A DNA stretch of 64,000 nt from Laburnicola sp. R22_1 (lineage: Eukaryota; Ascomycota; Dothideomycetes; Pleosporales; Didymosphaeriaceae): the NCBI GenBank assembly GCA_014281115.1, contig JACONQ010000020.1:1488001-1552000 (forward strand), read 5' to 3'. A program made the position numbers and the translations under genes. Shown piece by piece: positions 1 to 11,184 of the stretch. The notes under the pieces are model-generated. The model saw nothing but the letters and a program-made list of their open reading frames with translations. It had not been told where the DNA came from and did not search any database. Each line of letters begins with the position of its first letter. Positions within the stretch are counted from its first letter, which is position 1.

Positions 1-1829
1 CCCTGCTCACCAACAAGACGCCCACAGTCAACACCACAACACGCTCGAGGCATCATCTCCTCCCCTGTCCCGCGCTTTTCAACGCTCTCCCAGGCCCGCC
101 TGACCTCCCCGACAGGAATTCTCTCCAGAACTCGGTACCCCGGGCACCCTACCTCCGTGAACGAGCACCAAGGGGCATCCAGAGCGAAGCCGCACAGACC
201 TCTACGGCACCACATCGAACGGCCACGGTCGCTCGTCGTCGCCTTAACGCTATGCAGAAAACGTTAGGCGCGGGATTACGTGGAGCTGCGGATGGGGGCG
301 CGCTGAGTACTCCCCTCCTCGTGTTTGCCCCCCGGTCGTACGCGAGCTGCTTTGGTGGATGTTGTGTTTACTTTCCGTTTGTTATACGGTTGTTTGCGGT
401 TTTTGGTATCGTGGCTCGTTGTTTTTGCGTTGAAAGGAAGGGCTTGTCTCCTTGGGAGGTCTCTCCTCGTTTGGAAAAGGCATGGTGGACATAGGAAGGT
501 TGCGAGGAGCTTGGTTAATAACACATCAGATGAGGTGAATCACATTTGCCGAGGAGGTCGATATGGTTGGTAGAATGGCAATGATTGAAGACGCTGAATA
601 CACTGGGCATGTCGCAACAGTTGAGAAGCACATGCGCCCTCCTCCGCTCTCCATCAGCCGAGTCGAGGCTCACTACCTACCCACCCACTAGACAGAACAT
701 ATGACCAACATTTACGTCGACCCGGAGTACGTGTACACTGACTGCCTTTTCGATCAATTCAAGTCGGTATCTTAGCACTGGATACACGAATTTCACCAAG
801 GTCGAAACTGCTACTCGTAGCAAAGTTGTCCTGGGGAACAAGCTATTTTTTGCAGAGACAATATATTGGAAGTTTTGAGTTGTGCTGTGTATAACGCGTT
901 TTGCATTAAGACGTAGCACACCTGCATACGAAGTAGAACACAAGAGAATAAAGAAAAATACAATATCATAATCTATTTCTTTGACTTGGGCATGTATCAT
1001 TCATCTCAGAGTAAGACGCGTGATGTAATATCCATCTTTCACTTGCTCCTATATCAACATGGCATGCAAAAAAACCTATCTCCCCCGGTTTTTGCGTGCA
1101 CTTGCGCAAAACACACACACACTCTCTCTCTTTCTAAACATGTCTCCTATCAAACCCTCCCACAACATCCACAACACAACCTCCACTCCAAAATCTTAAA
1201 TCAGGAGATAATCACACATTCAACCCACTTCTCCACCATCAGACTAGTATCATAGCGCCCAGCCATCGCATCACTCTCCTTCTCCCACGTAGTATTATCT
1301 TCGTCTGCATCGCCGAGCTCATCACACGACCCGTGGACATGGATCGATTGCTAGGGCGAAAAATACTCACAGCGAAACCAAAACCAAAACCCTCAACCCC
1401 CATCCTATCTCCGCAAAATATTCTACCACGGAGGAAAGAGTATGCCGCAGCGGAGACCGCGTTCTCCGATTCATCGAATCGAATGTATGGTCCCTCGCCC
1501 CTCACTGGTTTGTAGCACGTGTATGGATTACTTACTAGGTGCCGTTATTTCTTTTCTGGAGTTATTTTATGGAATTGGATGAGTCTCTTATGCGCAATGT
1601 ATCACTCAGTTGGTACTTTGGTGCTCGGTGTAAATAATTCTTTGCTTATGTATTAATATATAGGGGGGGAAGCCGGGCGCGGCCGCCTGTCACGGGTGTC
1701 ACGTGACACGAAAGGGAACCGCCCGGGCGCCCATACACTCAGTCTTTGTGCGGAATATGCCCTCCACGTCCCCCCAGGCTCCTCACAAAACATCCTCTCA
1801 ACCAAAAACTCCAATCCGAGCCCAAGACC
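1..1829. other. window edge and long intergenic stretch, no gene supported
   Basis: The first ~250 bases are GC-rich. They are open in one forward frame (from base 3 through 494) and also in a reverse frame over about the first 250 bases, so a gene cut by the window edge is possible, but I recognise no domain on either strand. From about 500 to 1829 no reading frame looks coding. A short CA/CT simple repeat lies around 1109-1135. The remainder is ordinary intergenic sequence up to the 3' end of the Nudix gene. Confidence 0.4.
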
Positions 1830-2918
1830 TCACCCATCATCAGGCTCAGCAGGCATAGCAGGCAACCCACCCACCCGCTTCAAATTCTCATACAACCCCA
1901 GCGCCGCCAAACATTTCGCGTCTCTCGCGCCCTCCCTCCACAGCTCCTCAAAGCGCACCACCTTGAGCGTAATCACCTCGCCCTCATCTCTCAGCCCCGT
2001 CTTCCTACTCTTCAACGCCTCGATTTGCACCCGACTCATCCGCTTCTGGAGCAGCATCAGCGGGAGAAATTCGTCGCAGCCGCCGGGGCTGGGATACATG
2101 GCGTCTGCGACTTGTTCGGGGGGCGAGTCGTCGGTGTCGAGGGCGGCGTACGGGTGTAGCGGCGTGTTTGTGCAGGCGGCGGCGGACATGTTGAACAGGT
2201 CGGAGGCGTTGATGGTGAGGGCTGTTTCTTCGCGGATTTCGGCGGCGGCTTTGCCTTGGAGGTCGTGCGTGGTGGCGTCGAGCATGCCGGCGGGGAGTTC
2301 GGGGAAGGAGAGGGTGGAGGCTGCGATGCGGGGTTGGAGGGTGAGGAGGGTGTAGAGTTCCGGGGTGGTGCTGGAGTGGAGCTTGAGGTTTTCTTGATCT
2401 TCGCCGTCGTGGGGTTGGATGATGATCTAGATAGATGCAGTGTTAGGCATGCTATGGGGGGTTTAGTTAGATGGGAGAACGTACGAGGACGCCGACGCTG
2501 CCGCCGCGGAGGAAGACGGCTCCGGGTAGCCATTGGGCTTTGTCGTCGGTTTCGATGGTACACTGCGCTTTCAAGAAGCCAAGCTTCTGTCCTGGGAACC
2601 AGGTCGGCGCTTGGACGTCGATGGTTTTCAGTTTGAGGGGGTTGTTGTGGAAGATGTGATTTGGTTTGTCTTGCAGAGCCAGATTGTAGAGGAGTGCGTG
2701 AGCCAGTTCTTGTAGGCGGGCATGCTTTCGAGGATTTCTCTGGTGCATCTGGGGTCGTGTGGTAGGTAGACGGTGCATGGTGACTGTTTGCCGTCTACGG
2801 TGTGTGTGGCTGTGGGTTGATTGTTGAATGTAGCGAGAGTGAAGAACTTTCTCTCGACGCCTTCGAACATTTGGGTATTTTCAGGTCGGGTATCTTCAAT
2901 TGCATTGTTTTCGGCCAT
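1830..2918 (-). CDS. Nudix hydrolase, ADP-sugar pyrophosphatase (NUDT14-like), apparent frameshift
   Basis: Expected to hydrolyse ADP-sugars or related nucleoside diphosphates. The second exon holds a Nudix box: the segment starts PAGMLD and ends EIREETAL, giving the G-x5-E-x7-REUXEE pattern. It is followed by SPGGCDE and by a TGLRDEGE...ELW block that matches plant NUDT14-type enzymes. Exon 2 is 1830-2426 and the intron 2427-2484 (GTACGT...CTAG, phase 0). Exon 1 starts at 2918 (MAENNA). Within exon 1 the conserved stretch PAYKNWLTH is in one frame and ALLYNLALQD, its expected continuation, is in another. The switch is at about 2695-2703 and looks like one missing base; I find no GT-AG intron that would preserve both conserved halves. 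The gene is therefore either mutated here or carries a sequence error. It is divergently oriented to the RING gene at 3260. Family call is firm; functionality is doubtful. Confidence 0.8.
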
Positions 2919-3259
2919 TGATTGTGTTGATGTTGATGTTGATATTGATGTCGATGGGTGAGTGGATTTGGATATAGCATATGGTTTGTCAAGGGCTCAG
3001 CCTGCGTCGTGGGTTCTCAGGGCAGACTTTAGATGGCTTGGTAGCTGGAGAAAGAGGAACAGAGCAAGTTGGATCATGGTTTTCAGTTCTGCTAGCACCA
3101 CACTTCCAACTTTCAGTGAGCGTGAAGCGGTGCCTGCGCACGGGCCAACAACAACCCTGGCCGTGCCCCTCCTGCGCGGCGACAAGGCGCTTAAATCCGC
3201 CGTCCGACGATGCATCTGGCAGTGAAAGTTGTCTCCCCATTGCCACCCATTCGTTCGCC
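2919..3259. promoter_or_regulatory. shared 5' region between Nudix and RING genes
   Basis: These ~340 bp separate two divergent start codons and presumably hold both promoters. The forward frame is open through here from 2981, but the translated part has no recognisable domain and the ATG at 3260 fits the conserved start better. Repeats of TTGATGTTGA lie at about 2928-2955, just upstream of the Nudix start. No specific factor site is claimed. Confidence 0.35.
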
Positions 3260-4933
3260 ATGGGCACCTTGACAGGTGATGTACCGCGCCTCGACACGCA
3301 CTGCTTGCACAAGCTTGCCACTTCGTGCCGCCTTACCAGCACGCCCAATTGCTGCGCCTGTGCAGACGAGCGGCCCCACTCGCGTCTCTATCGCGTGTAT
3401 GTCGACGGCGTCGGGTTCGTGCAACGGGGGACGCGCTGGCAGAATTATTGTTGGTTTTGCCAAGGCATGTTTATCACCATTTCATCGCATCTTCACAGGC
3501 TGGGCTTGCTATTCAACGCATATGCTCAATCGGACCTCGCCCTGCCGCTGCTAACGGGTGTACTAGCGTTCTGGAACAACAGACTATCGGCCACGGATCC
3601 CCCCCTCGAAGCCGCCCAAACGCGAATCCCGCAAATACCAGACCAGTCCGAGTTCATGGAGCGCTGGTTCGAATTCCACCAGGGCTATCGCATTGTCCGG
3701 CAGCCAGATGGGACCGAGTCCCGTATCGCTGTCATTGGGGAGCCGTTCAAAGAAGTCAGCCCAGGGTTTCTGCCGCGTACGCTGGATCAGCTGAGAGCCG
3801 GTCGGGAGAATGACGCTTTAAGGCCACAGAACAGATTCAGGAGGCGGAGGCTGACATCGGAAGAGGACATGCCCGAACAAGTACCGGAGAGCATCGAGGA
3901 CACTCTGGACACTCTGCTGCAGGAGGCTTCAAGCGACGAAGAAGCTGAGGCACCCGCAGCAGAACAACAGCGCACAGATATTCCACTCGCGCGGTCGCTA
4001 ATGAACACCGAGGCCCGTCTTCACCGCGCCCGCGACCGCTTCGCCCGCATCTTCGGCACAAGAGAAGATGTCCAACGAGACGACTACGAGTCACCCCTTC
4101 AGACCATGTACAACCGAGCCGAGGACCGCTACCGGCAAGCCGAGGAGCGACGTGCCACCGGCGAGACCACAGACCCGCGAGCAGACGACCTAGAAAACCT
4201 GGCAGACCGCGAGCGCAGAGAACTAGAAGAGCAGATCCTCTGGGCCGTAGTCCGAACATCGCGATCCCCCATGGAGCAGCACCAGAACGGCAACATCAGA
4301 AGCAGAGAAGACCCAGACACCACCCCTGAGCTTGTTGTCGGCGGTACCCAATCCTGGGCCTCCCGTGCCGACGAACCGCCACCCACCATCTCTTCCTCGA
4401 ATAACCCCTCCCCAGCCTCGGTCTCGCTCACCCTTGCTCTCGAACAATTCCACGTCCGCAGTCAAGAAATCCGCAACGCCCGCAACGCCCGCATCGCCAT
4501 CCCACGGAACCGTGCTCACCGCGACCCCGTTCCTGAGCCCACCCGCTCCCTCGACCAGCCCGACCGCCCGCCGCCCCTCTCCGACGCGCAGATGCTGAAG
4601 AAACTAGACTGCCAGGTGTGCTACTGCCAGATCGCCGACGTTGCGTTGATCCCATGCGGCCATATGGTCATGTGTCAGTGGTGTGCCGACATCGTCGTGC
4701 CGGTGCGCCACGACCACTTTCCCTTGCGGCCGACCAAATGTCCCATGTGCAGGAAGGTGGTAAAACAGCGCTTCAGAATCCATATTGGCGGCGATGACGT
4801 CGTTAAAGAGGGCCAGACGAAGGGTGAAGAAGAGAGAGCGACTCGTCTACCCGCCAAGGTGAATGATGGGGCTGATGAAGATGGTCAAGCACGAGATGGC
4901 GGACGAGTAGAGGATGTTGCAATTGCGATTTGA
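3260..4933 (+). CDS. RING finger protein with N-terminal Cys-rich motif
   Basis: Probable RING-type E3 ubiquitin ligase, about 523 residues if the proposed intron is removed. Near the C-terminus (genomic 4600-4770) is a C3HC4 RING: CQVC, then CGH, CQWC and CPMC with usual spacing. The N-terminal part has several Cys and His residues (HCLHKLATSC, CCAC, CWFC), which may bind another metal. The middle is acidic and charged, rich in Glu/Arg and probably disordered or coiled. I propose a GC-AG intron at 3465-3566: the donor is AAG|GCATGT, a CTAAC branch sequence precedes the TACTAG acceptor, and its length (102 nt) keeps frame. Removing it gives NYCWFCQAFWNN. Without it a hydrophobic stretch of no clear sense interrupts that motif. 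An upstream start at 2981 is also open but less likely. The substrate is unknown. Confidence 0.75.
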   Translation: MGTLTGDVPRLDTHCLHKLATSCRLTSTPNCCACADERPHSRLYRVYVDGVGFVQRGTRWQNYCWFCQGMFITISSHLHRLGLLFNAYAQSDLALPLLTGVLAFWNNRLSATDPPLEAAQTRIPQIPDQSEFMERWFEFHQGYRIVRQPDGTESRIAVIGEPFKEVSPGFLPRTLDQLRAGRENDALRPQNRFRRRRLTSEEDMPEQVPESIEDTLDTLLQEASSDEEAEAPAAEQQRTDIPLARSLMNTEARLHRARDRFARIFGTREDVQRDDYESPLQTMYNRAEDRYRQAEERRATGETTDPRADDLENLADRERRELEEQILWAVVRTSRSPMEQHQNGNIRSREDPDTTPELVVGGTQSWASRADEPPPTISSSNNPSPASVSLTLALEQFHVRSQEIRNARNARIAIPRNRAHRDPVPEPTRSLDQPDRPPPLSDAQMLKKLDCQVCYCQIADVALIPCGHMVMCQWCADIVVPVRHDHFPLRPTKCPMCRKVVKQRFRIHIGGDDVVKEGQTKGEEERATRLPAKVNDGADEDGQARDGGRVEDVAIAI

Positions 4934-5936
4934 TATGTTTGATGTATGATTGTGGGGGGTTATGCGTGTATGAGCTATGAGGTTTATATCATTTATGTAA
5001 GTATTCAAGTATTGCAAGTAGCACTACTAGACACTCGCTGACTCTTCCGATTTCCACTACCAGTAGGTTCATTGAAAGACTTTTCTCTGCCAATGGACTA
5101 ATTGTCGTGTCCCCGAACCCGGAAGTAACGATAATAATACACATCACACATTTCCTTCCAAACAACCACGCACCTACCCACGCACAGCACAATACACAAC
5201 GAAACCAACTACACGATTCTATATCTGTTATTCGCGGGGTCCGACTACACTGCTCGCGCACAGTTTTACGAATTCTAATCGTCCGCCTTCCTTGTTTCTT
5301 CTGTGTCCACGATCAGAATTCTGTTCCACGAAGGTTGTGTCTGATGCATCCATGAATCGACAAATAACATGTGTTGAGGCGGTAACGCTAAGACGACAGT
5401 ACCTGGACCACCGAGGTGGCTACATCATGCATCTCGCGTCAAAGTATTTAACCCACCCATCGACCGATCTTCTGAGCCCGCTGCGTCTTCTCATTCGCAT
5501 GCTTTCCGCGGGCCACGTTCAAGATCTGCGGCGTAGGTCCATTTCCACGGTTAAATTTCACGTTACATGGTTGTCTTCCCTTTCGTCAAAGAACGCTGCG
5601 CTTGCGTGTCGCTTCTGGAATGCCTCCCCGCTGAAAGCAGCATTCTAGAATTTACCGCTACGAGACATCGTACTATTAAGCGCCGAGAAGGGATGATTCC
5701 TGCGTATGCCGCGGATCTAGCATCGTGTGCGTGCAAGACAGAATGGCACGCAACATCCCACCCCCCACGCCACCACGGTATAAGTACAACTACCGATTTC
5801 CTACATGAGCGCTTTGAACCATGTCCTTGGGTACAATCCCTTGGACCTACAAGCATCCAAAGCGGTCTTTAAGCGGGGACTTTGAAATCGAGCAGCTACT
5901 GTTTCCCTTGGTGGTGCTGTGAGAGAAACATTCATC
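4934..5936. other. intergenic, no gene seen
   Basis: About 1 kb between the RING gene and the peroxiredoxin gene. Short open frames on both strands show no domain, no consistent codon bias and no splice structure. It presumably contains the RING 3' UTR and the peroxiredoxin promoter. Nothing else is visible. Confidence 0.4.
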
Positions 5937-7824
5937 ATGAACATGAGCACCCTGGCCAAAGTTCGAATTGGGCACAAGGCGCCGGAATTCCATTGCGACG
6001 CCGTCAGCAAAGGTCTAATTGAAGGTGCACATCTCCTCCTCCGCATGAACAATATGCGAGCCTGACCATCTCCCAGAAGTCAGTCTCAGCACCTATATCA
6101 ACCCGCACGAGAAGTCGTGGCTCATCATACTCTTCATTCCCGCGGCCTTTTCCTTCGTGTGTCCGACCGAGGTGCTCGCGTTCCAGAACTGCATCGATGA
6201 GTTCAAGGACCGCAACTGCGACATCGTCTTCGTCTCGGTCGATGCCAAGCACTCGCTGTGGCACTGGCAGCAGGTGCCTCGGCAGTACGGCGGCCTAGGT
6301 GCGATCGATATCGCGCTGCTCAGCGATGCTAGTCACAAGATGAGCCGTGACTATGGCGTCTTGATCGAGGAGCAGGGCGTTTGTCTGCGGGGCATGTTCA
6401 TCCTAGATGAGCACGCCGTGGTGCAACAGGTAAGCTCCTACCCCCTACAGACTCCGCCTTGCCATTAACCAGCAGGCAGATCACGCTGAACAATCTCACC
6501 GTCGGGCGTTCCGTCCTAGAAGCGCTCCGCTTGCTCGAAGCATTCCAGGCCGTAGCGAAACACGCCGTCCTGTGCCCTATCGACGGGAAGCCTACTGCCA
6601 GTAATACCAACGACACCATGGCCCCCATTTCAAACAGACTGACCGAGTCGTACGACGACCGTGTGACTACTTTGCAGCATGAGTTCGGCGACACGGCCGT
6701 TACAGACCTGGATGCAAAGCACAAGCGTGAATGCGAAGACAAGCACCGAGCCAGTACATCACGGCAAAGTAGCAGCGGAACAACTAGTACTCACAAGAGC
6801 ACCTTGGGGACGCGTCGACAGCGCAGCCCGACGAAACGAAGACCAAGGTCGCGGCTTCTCCGTTGCAAGAGATCAAGAGCTCGAAGGAACAGGCGTGTGC
6901 GACGCCTTCAAAGGGCTTCGAAAACAATTGTTTGTCCAACGGGAAAACTAAAAGCGCGAGTCTGTGTTCTCCACCGCATGCGAGATACGCCTCCCCGTCG
7001 GGTAAGAGTGCGAGTTTGCCGCCTAGCTCGAGCGTCACGCCGACGCCTACGCCGAGTAGAGTGGATGAACTGGTGGCGAAGAAACAGCCGACTACGACGG
7101 CGGCGGCGAGACATCCTAAAGGTATGCACTCCCCTCTCCATATCCACCCCACATCCTCATCCCCGCGCCTCTCATCCCATCCCATCCCGCTCCCCCCAAA
7201 AACCCAACCCTCCTACCGCCTTACTAACGCCCCCACCCCCAACCAGCCCCCCTCCCCAGCCCCACCCAACACCACCACCAAACCTACGAACCCCTCTCCG
7301 GCTCCCACATCATCCTCGAATTCGCAGACTCCACCTCCTCCCCGCAACCCCTACCGCAATCAAACACTCCTCCTTCCACCTCCACCCACCAAAACCAGCA
7401 TCTTCAACAATCCCAATCCCCCTTCGCCTACCGCATCGCCTCAGCCTCAGCCTCAGCATCCCCATCATACACTTCCTCCCGCCCTCTAGCACGACAACAC
7501 ACCACCACCGTCACTGCTACCGTCACGCCAAGTACGACGCCCAACACGACAGCAGCAGGAGCAGGCGCAGTAGCAACAGGAGGCCAAACGCGCCTCCAAG
7601 CGACCTTCGAAGCAATCAAGAAGATGAGTGCGGGGCTGGGTAGTCCGGGTCCGAGGGCGAGTCCGAGGGTGGGTGGAGAGGGGAGTCCGAGGAAGAATAA
7701 TGCTGTGGGGAACGGTAAAGGGGGGAGTGCTGGCGGGGATGAGGATAAGGATGGGGTTGGTGGTGATGGGGACAAGGAGGAGGAGCAGAGTCCGGGGTAT
7801 TTTGATGTTGTTGTTGGGGGGTAG
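5937..7824 (+). CDS. 2-Cys peroxiredoxin (AhpC/TSA) with long low-complexity C-terminal tail
   Basis: Thioredoxin-fold peroxidase that reduces hydroperoxides. Exon 1 is 5937-6024, exon 2 6080-6429 (acceptor could also be 6076), exon 3 starts at 6480. The peroxidatic cysteine lies in FVCPTE (about 6155), followed by VSVDAKHSLWHW, GGLGAIDIALLSD and ITLNNLTVGRS, all typical of typical 2-Cys peroxiredoxins. The resolving cysteine is in AVLCPIDGKP. After this point the usual family ends, but here the reading continues for some 350-400 residues. A Ser/Pro/Lys-rich segment (frame open 6788-7121) is spliced over 7122-7246 (GTATGC, branch TTACTAAC, acceptor CCAG) to a Gln/Ser/Ala/Gly-rich exon, 7247-7824. 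How exon 3 joins the 6788 segment is not resolved; a TAG acceptor at 6786-6787 is the best candidate. Normal family members are ~200 residues, so the tail, or fusion with a separate gene, is unusual. Confidence 0.78.
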
Positions 7825-7886
7825 GGTAGGGGGGTCTGTTTTTTTTTGGGGGGGGTGATGTGAGTTTTGTCGGTGGACGGCTGTGT

Positions 7887-8265
7887 TTGGAGAGATGAAG
7901 AACGAGTTTGATGAGGAGACTGGCTTTGCGGATGAGATTGGCTTCGAGGAAGCAACTGGCTTTGAAAAGGAGACCGTCTTCCAGAAGGAGCCTGGCTTTG
8001 AGGAGACTGGTTTCGAGGAGACCCGTTTTGAGAAGGAGACCCGTTTTGAGAAGGAGACCCGTTTTCAGGAGGAGACCCGTTTTGAGGAGAACGCGTTTGA
8101 TGGGAAGAAGACCGGCTTTGGGAAGGCGAACGCGTTTGGTGAGAAGCAGAACAGCTTTAAAAGGGAGAATTAGTTTAGCGAGAACTAGAACAGCTTTGTT
8201 GAGAACGATATCGCCTTCGACCAGAAGGAGACCGACTTCGGCGAGAAGAGCAACGGCTTCGACCT
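7887..8265. repeat. decaying 18-bp tandem repeat array between two convergent gene ends
   Basis: The clearest units lie near 8014-8095, where an 18-bp unit (GAGACCCGTTTTGAGAAG and variants) repeats four times. Looser copies extend on both sides with the same 18-bp phase. Read forward from the ATG at 7895 they encode hexapeptides such as ETRFEK and ETGFEE, ending at TAG 8171-8173; the periodicity continues past two stops to about 8260. On the reverse strand the same DNA gives Leu-rich hexads (LLLKTG), and the flank 8175-8459 gives an Arg/Ser-rich frame starting MDYYRPGFYRRSRSR. Whether any of these is translated cannot be told. The array lies between the 3' ends of the peroxiredoxin gene and PEX8. 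Confidence 0.7.
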
Positions 8266-8693
8266 CGCGTATGGAGACGACGATGGTAAGCAGCATGGCG
8301 AGACTGGGAAGCAGCACGGCGAAACGGCGAGCGCGAACGAGAATGCAAACGAGAAAAGTCCTTCTTATTAGTATGTTTCCGTCGTCGTCGAGGAGAGCGG
8401 CTTCGATCTCTTGTGCGGCTCCGGCTCCGGCGATAAAAGCCCGGACGGTAATAATCCATGCTGCGTAGATGTACAGGTTATATATCGTGTAGTCGTAATG
8501 ATAGCAATGGGCAAGGGGGTTGATGAGCCAAAGATGTGTCGAACAACATCGCTCGCAAGTCAACTGTTTGTTCGTCGATGCAGGGACGCACTTGCTCGTC
8601 GCTCCCAGATCACTCGACAGCTCTTGCCAGCAACGACGACCACGGAACCTACAAACGCGGGCACGTCCAGGACGATCGATGTCAAATAATTAT

Positions 8694-10903
8694 TCACAGC
8701 TTGCTCTCGCGAGGCGTCCCCTCGGGTGGCAAAGCTCCGCTCATCATTTTTGAATGTTCCCGCTCCATCTCTCTTCCAAAAAGAACCATGTCTCGACCCC
8801 CTCGAGTGCCCCACCAGGCTACAGCAGAGCCGCTGCGCTCCGAGTCCATCTCACCGCTTACTAGCACTTCCCAGTAGCGCGCCTTGACCGCTTCTCGCAT
8901 GGCCGAGTCATCGATCTGATTGAGAAGTTCCGCGCATAGCGGCATCCATTCTTCCAGAAGTGGAATTGGGAGGAAAGGCAAGGCATCGAGCAGCGTCATT
9001 GTGAGTACAGCTTGTTCGGACAGAGCCGGAGGCGGCGCGTCTGACCCTTGCAGCGCAAGAGTCGTCTCATCAGGGGGCAAGGGCTGCGTCGGAGCGCTGA
9101 GAGCACGATGGTGAACAAGCTCCATCAAGGTAGCCGGGAGGTCTGGATGCAAAGCTGATATTGGCGACGGAGGTGCCGTGACTTGCATCAAAGTCTTGAA
9201 GGCTAGCCTGAATTGCCTGGGGGACAGGTTGTGCGGGAAGACACTGAACAAGGCGTCAATATAGAAAGCCAAATGTTTCGCTGTGATCTCAGCGGACTGA
9301 GGTGCAGAGAGCACGGCCAGCATGACGCTATGGGCCGCTTCGAAAATGGGCAGCATGCTATGGTTTGCGCCAGCTGCCAGATAGGGCACAGCCGACGCCA
9401 CGAGCAAGTGTTCGTTCGTTCTAGTCGATAGCACCAATGAGAAATGCTCGGCCGTATTGAGGAAATAGAGATCCAGTATGCGGTCAAGCGGGTGTCGAGG
9501 AATCTGGCCTAGTTGCTGCGGGGCAATAGACTTGAGGATTTTTTCAGCATGTATCGGATACGCTGAAAGTATGTCGATAGCAGTAAGGTACACAAAGGTG
9601 TGCTGCGAGAAAGAAGCTGGGCCTTGGCGTGAAGTGATGAAGTAAAGGTGTCGGAGGGTGTGCAGCGCTTGCGAAGCAATGACTGGCGCCACTGCATCTC
9701 CTGACAAAGTCCTATCACCGAGAATGCGGGTGAAGACGCCCCTCAGCGTGATGGTAGTCGCAAATAAAGCGGCTTTGAGCAGTTTCCAAAGCAACGGAAG
9801 AGTCCTGTGTAGTGCCTCCTCTTCCAAGTACATGGCCTCTTCTGCTGGGTCAATCTCCGAGAACTTGGTCTGCCGCCATTGGGTAGTCAGGGCCCTCGCA
9901 AAGCTTGCCAAATCGTCCATCATAGTTTGTATCACCCATGGATCTTGCACATTCTCCACGGCGTGCTCAATGATTCTTGACAGAGGACCCACTGACGAAA
10001 CCAAAGGCCTGGCCATTATCGCTTCGACTTGACGGAAGGAGCTAGATCGAGCCTATGCACGTCAGTCAGAGCCATTTGAACAAGAAAGGAATACTCACGT
10101 CCCAATCGAATTTGGAACCCACAACCCTAATGTCCATATCCAGACCTCCCATGAAGTAAGCCGACTGGAAGCCCTCGTTTGAAAAGTATGCCGTCCCGAT
10201 AAGTACCGGGAGCAGCAAGTCGTAATCCAAATGCGCTCTTTCCACATGGGAAAGACAGCCAAACGCATGGTTCAGCACTAAAACAATCGTCTGGCCCCCC
10301 AGCCCATCCGCTTCCGACCTTTCCCGCACCTCGACCAATGCAAGGTTGGCAGCACGTACCAGTGCGCCCTCCACTCTCTTTTTGATGCCTGATGCCCAGT
10401 ACAAGTCCATGCCCTGCTCTTCCAAGCTCCCAATGGCGATCAGCAAGCCTCCCAGCGCAATGAGGTGTTTCCATCTCTGGCTGCGCTCGTCGGCCCCAGC
10501 TACCACGGCGCGCATCCATTCGTCGAGGGAAAGGCCTCCGCCAACCGGTGTCTGTCCGGGAAGCAGCGCGGGGGCTTTGTTGAATCGGACATTGCTGTGG
10601 TGGTTTATGACGGCGGCAACGGCCGTGTGGAAGACGGAGACCAGGCGGAGGGGTGTCTGGAGCCCGTCGGGGCGATCCCAGAGTGCAGGCGCCGTGAGGA
10701 GGTGCGAGGAGAGGAGGCTGAGATTGTGCGGATTTCCCAGCGTTGTGAGCAGCGACGATGCGGTGCCGAGAATGCTGTAGCTGTGAGTAGGAGGCCATCA
10801 AGCTAGGCACGATGAGAGGAGGGGCATACCGCGGTGTGTCCTGCTGGTCGGTGTACGTCTGCAGCGACCGTAAAAGCGTCGACAGGAGACGATCAACCGG
10901 CAT
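8694..10903 (-). CDS. PEX8: peroxin 8 (peroxisome import complex linker), PTS1-bearing
   Basis: Pex8 is a peroxisomal matrix-side protein that links the docking and RING subcomplexes of the matrix protein import machinery. Three exons read cleanly: 10830-10903, 10099-10780 and 8694-10052. The introns are 10781-10829 (GTATGC...ACAG) and 10053-10098 (GTGAGT...ATAG). The product is 704 residues, alpha-helical, starting MPVDRLLSTLLRSLQTY and ending in SKL. A terminal SKL is a type 1 peroxisomal targeting signal, which Pex8 proteins of several fungi carry. The N-terminal Leu-rich start, the length and the SKL tail together suggest Pex8, since the family lacks a sharp catalytic motif. The gene is convergent with the peroxiredoxin gene and divergent from the TMEM170-like gene. 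An alternative would be an unnamed peroxisomal helical protein. Confidence 0.75.
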
Positions 10904-11184
10904 CGTGGGGGATTATGACGCTCTGGAGGGCCGTGGACGTCGCGCTCGTCGTGATGGTGATGGGCGCAGATATCAGGCGTGCAGCTTCGGGCGTGCCAGC
11001 CGAGGCAGTCGGAAGAAGCTCGGATTCTGCAGCCCTGCGCAAGACTTTCACGGCCAGCAGCCCTCACCTCCCAAAGCTACACATCCACAGCACCGCGCAA
11101 ATTCACCGCCACTTCACGGCGCAAGGAGGCTTGCTCTCCCTCGACGCCCCCCAAAGCGTTGGTGCAAGCGACCATGCTGCCCAA

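Noticed and set aside
1696..2355. 219-codon forward frame
   Set aside because: Antisense shadow of the Nudix exon 2; no domain, and the reverse strand carries the Nudix box.
2981..3259. N-terminal extension of the RING protein
   Set aside because: Open but without family-like sequence, and it overlaps the divergent promoter; ATG 3260 gives a more sensible start.
6459..7643. 394-codon frame as the peroxiredoxin C-terminus
   Set aside because: Beyond about 6720 it becomes Arg-rich out-of-frame translation; two other frames joined by a good intron (7122-7246) look more like protein.
7616..8563. 315-codon reverse frame with Leu-rich repeats
   Set aside because: Its hydrophobic hexads come from the 18-bp DNA repeat, with no start context or domain.
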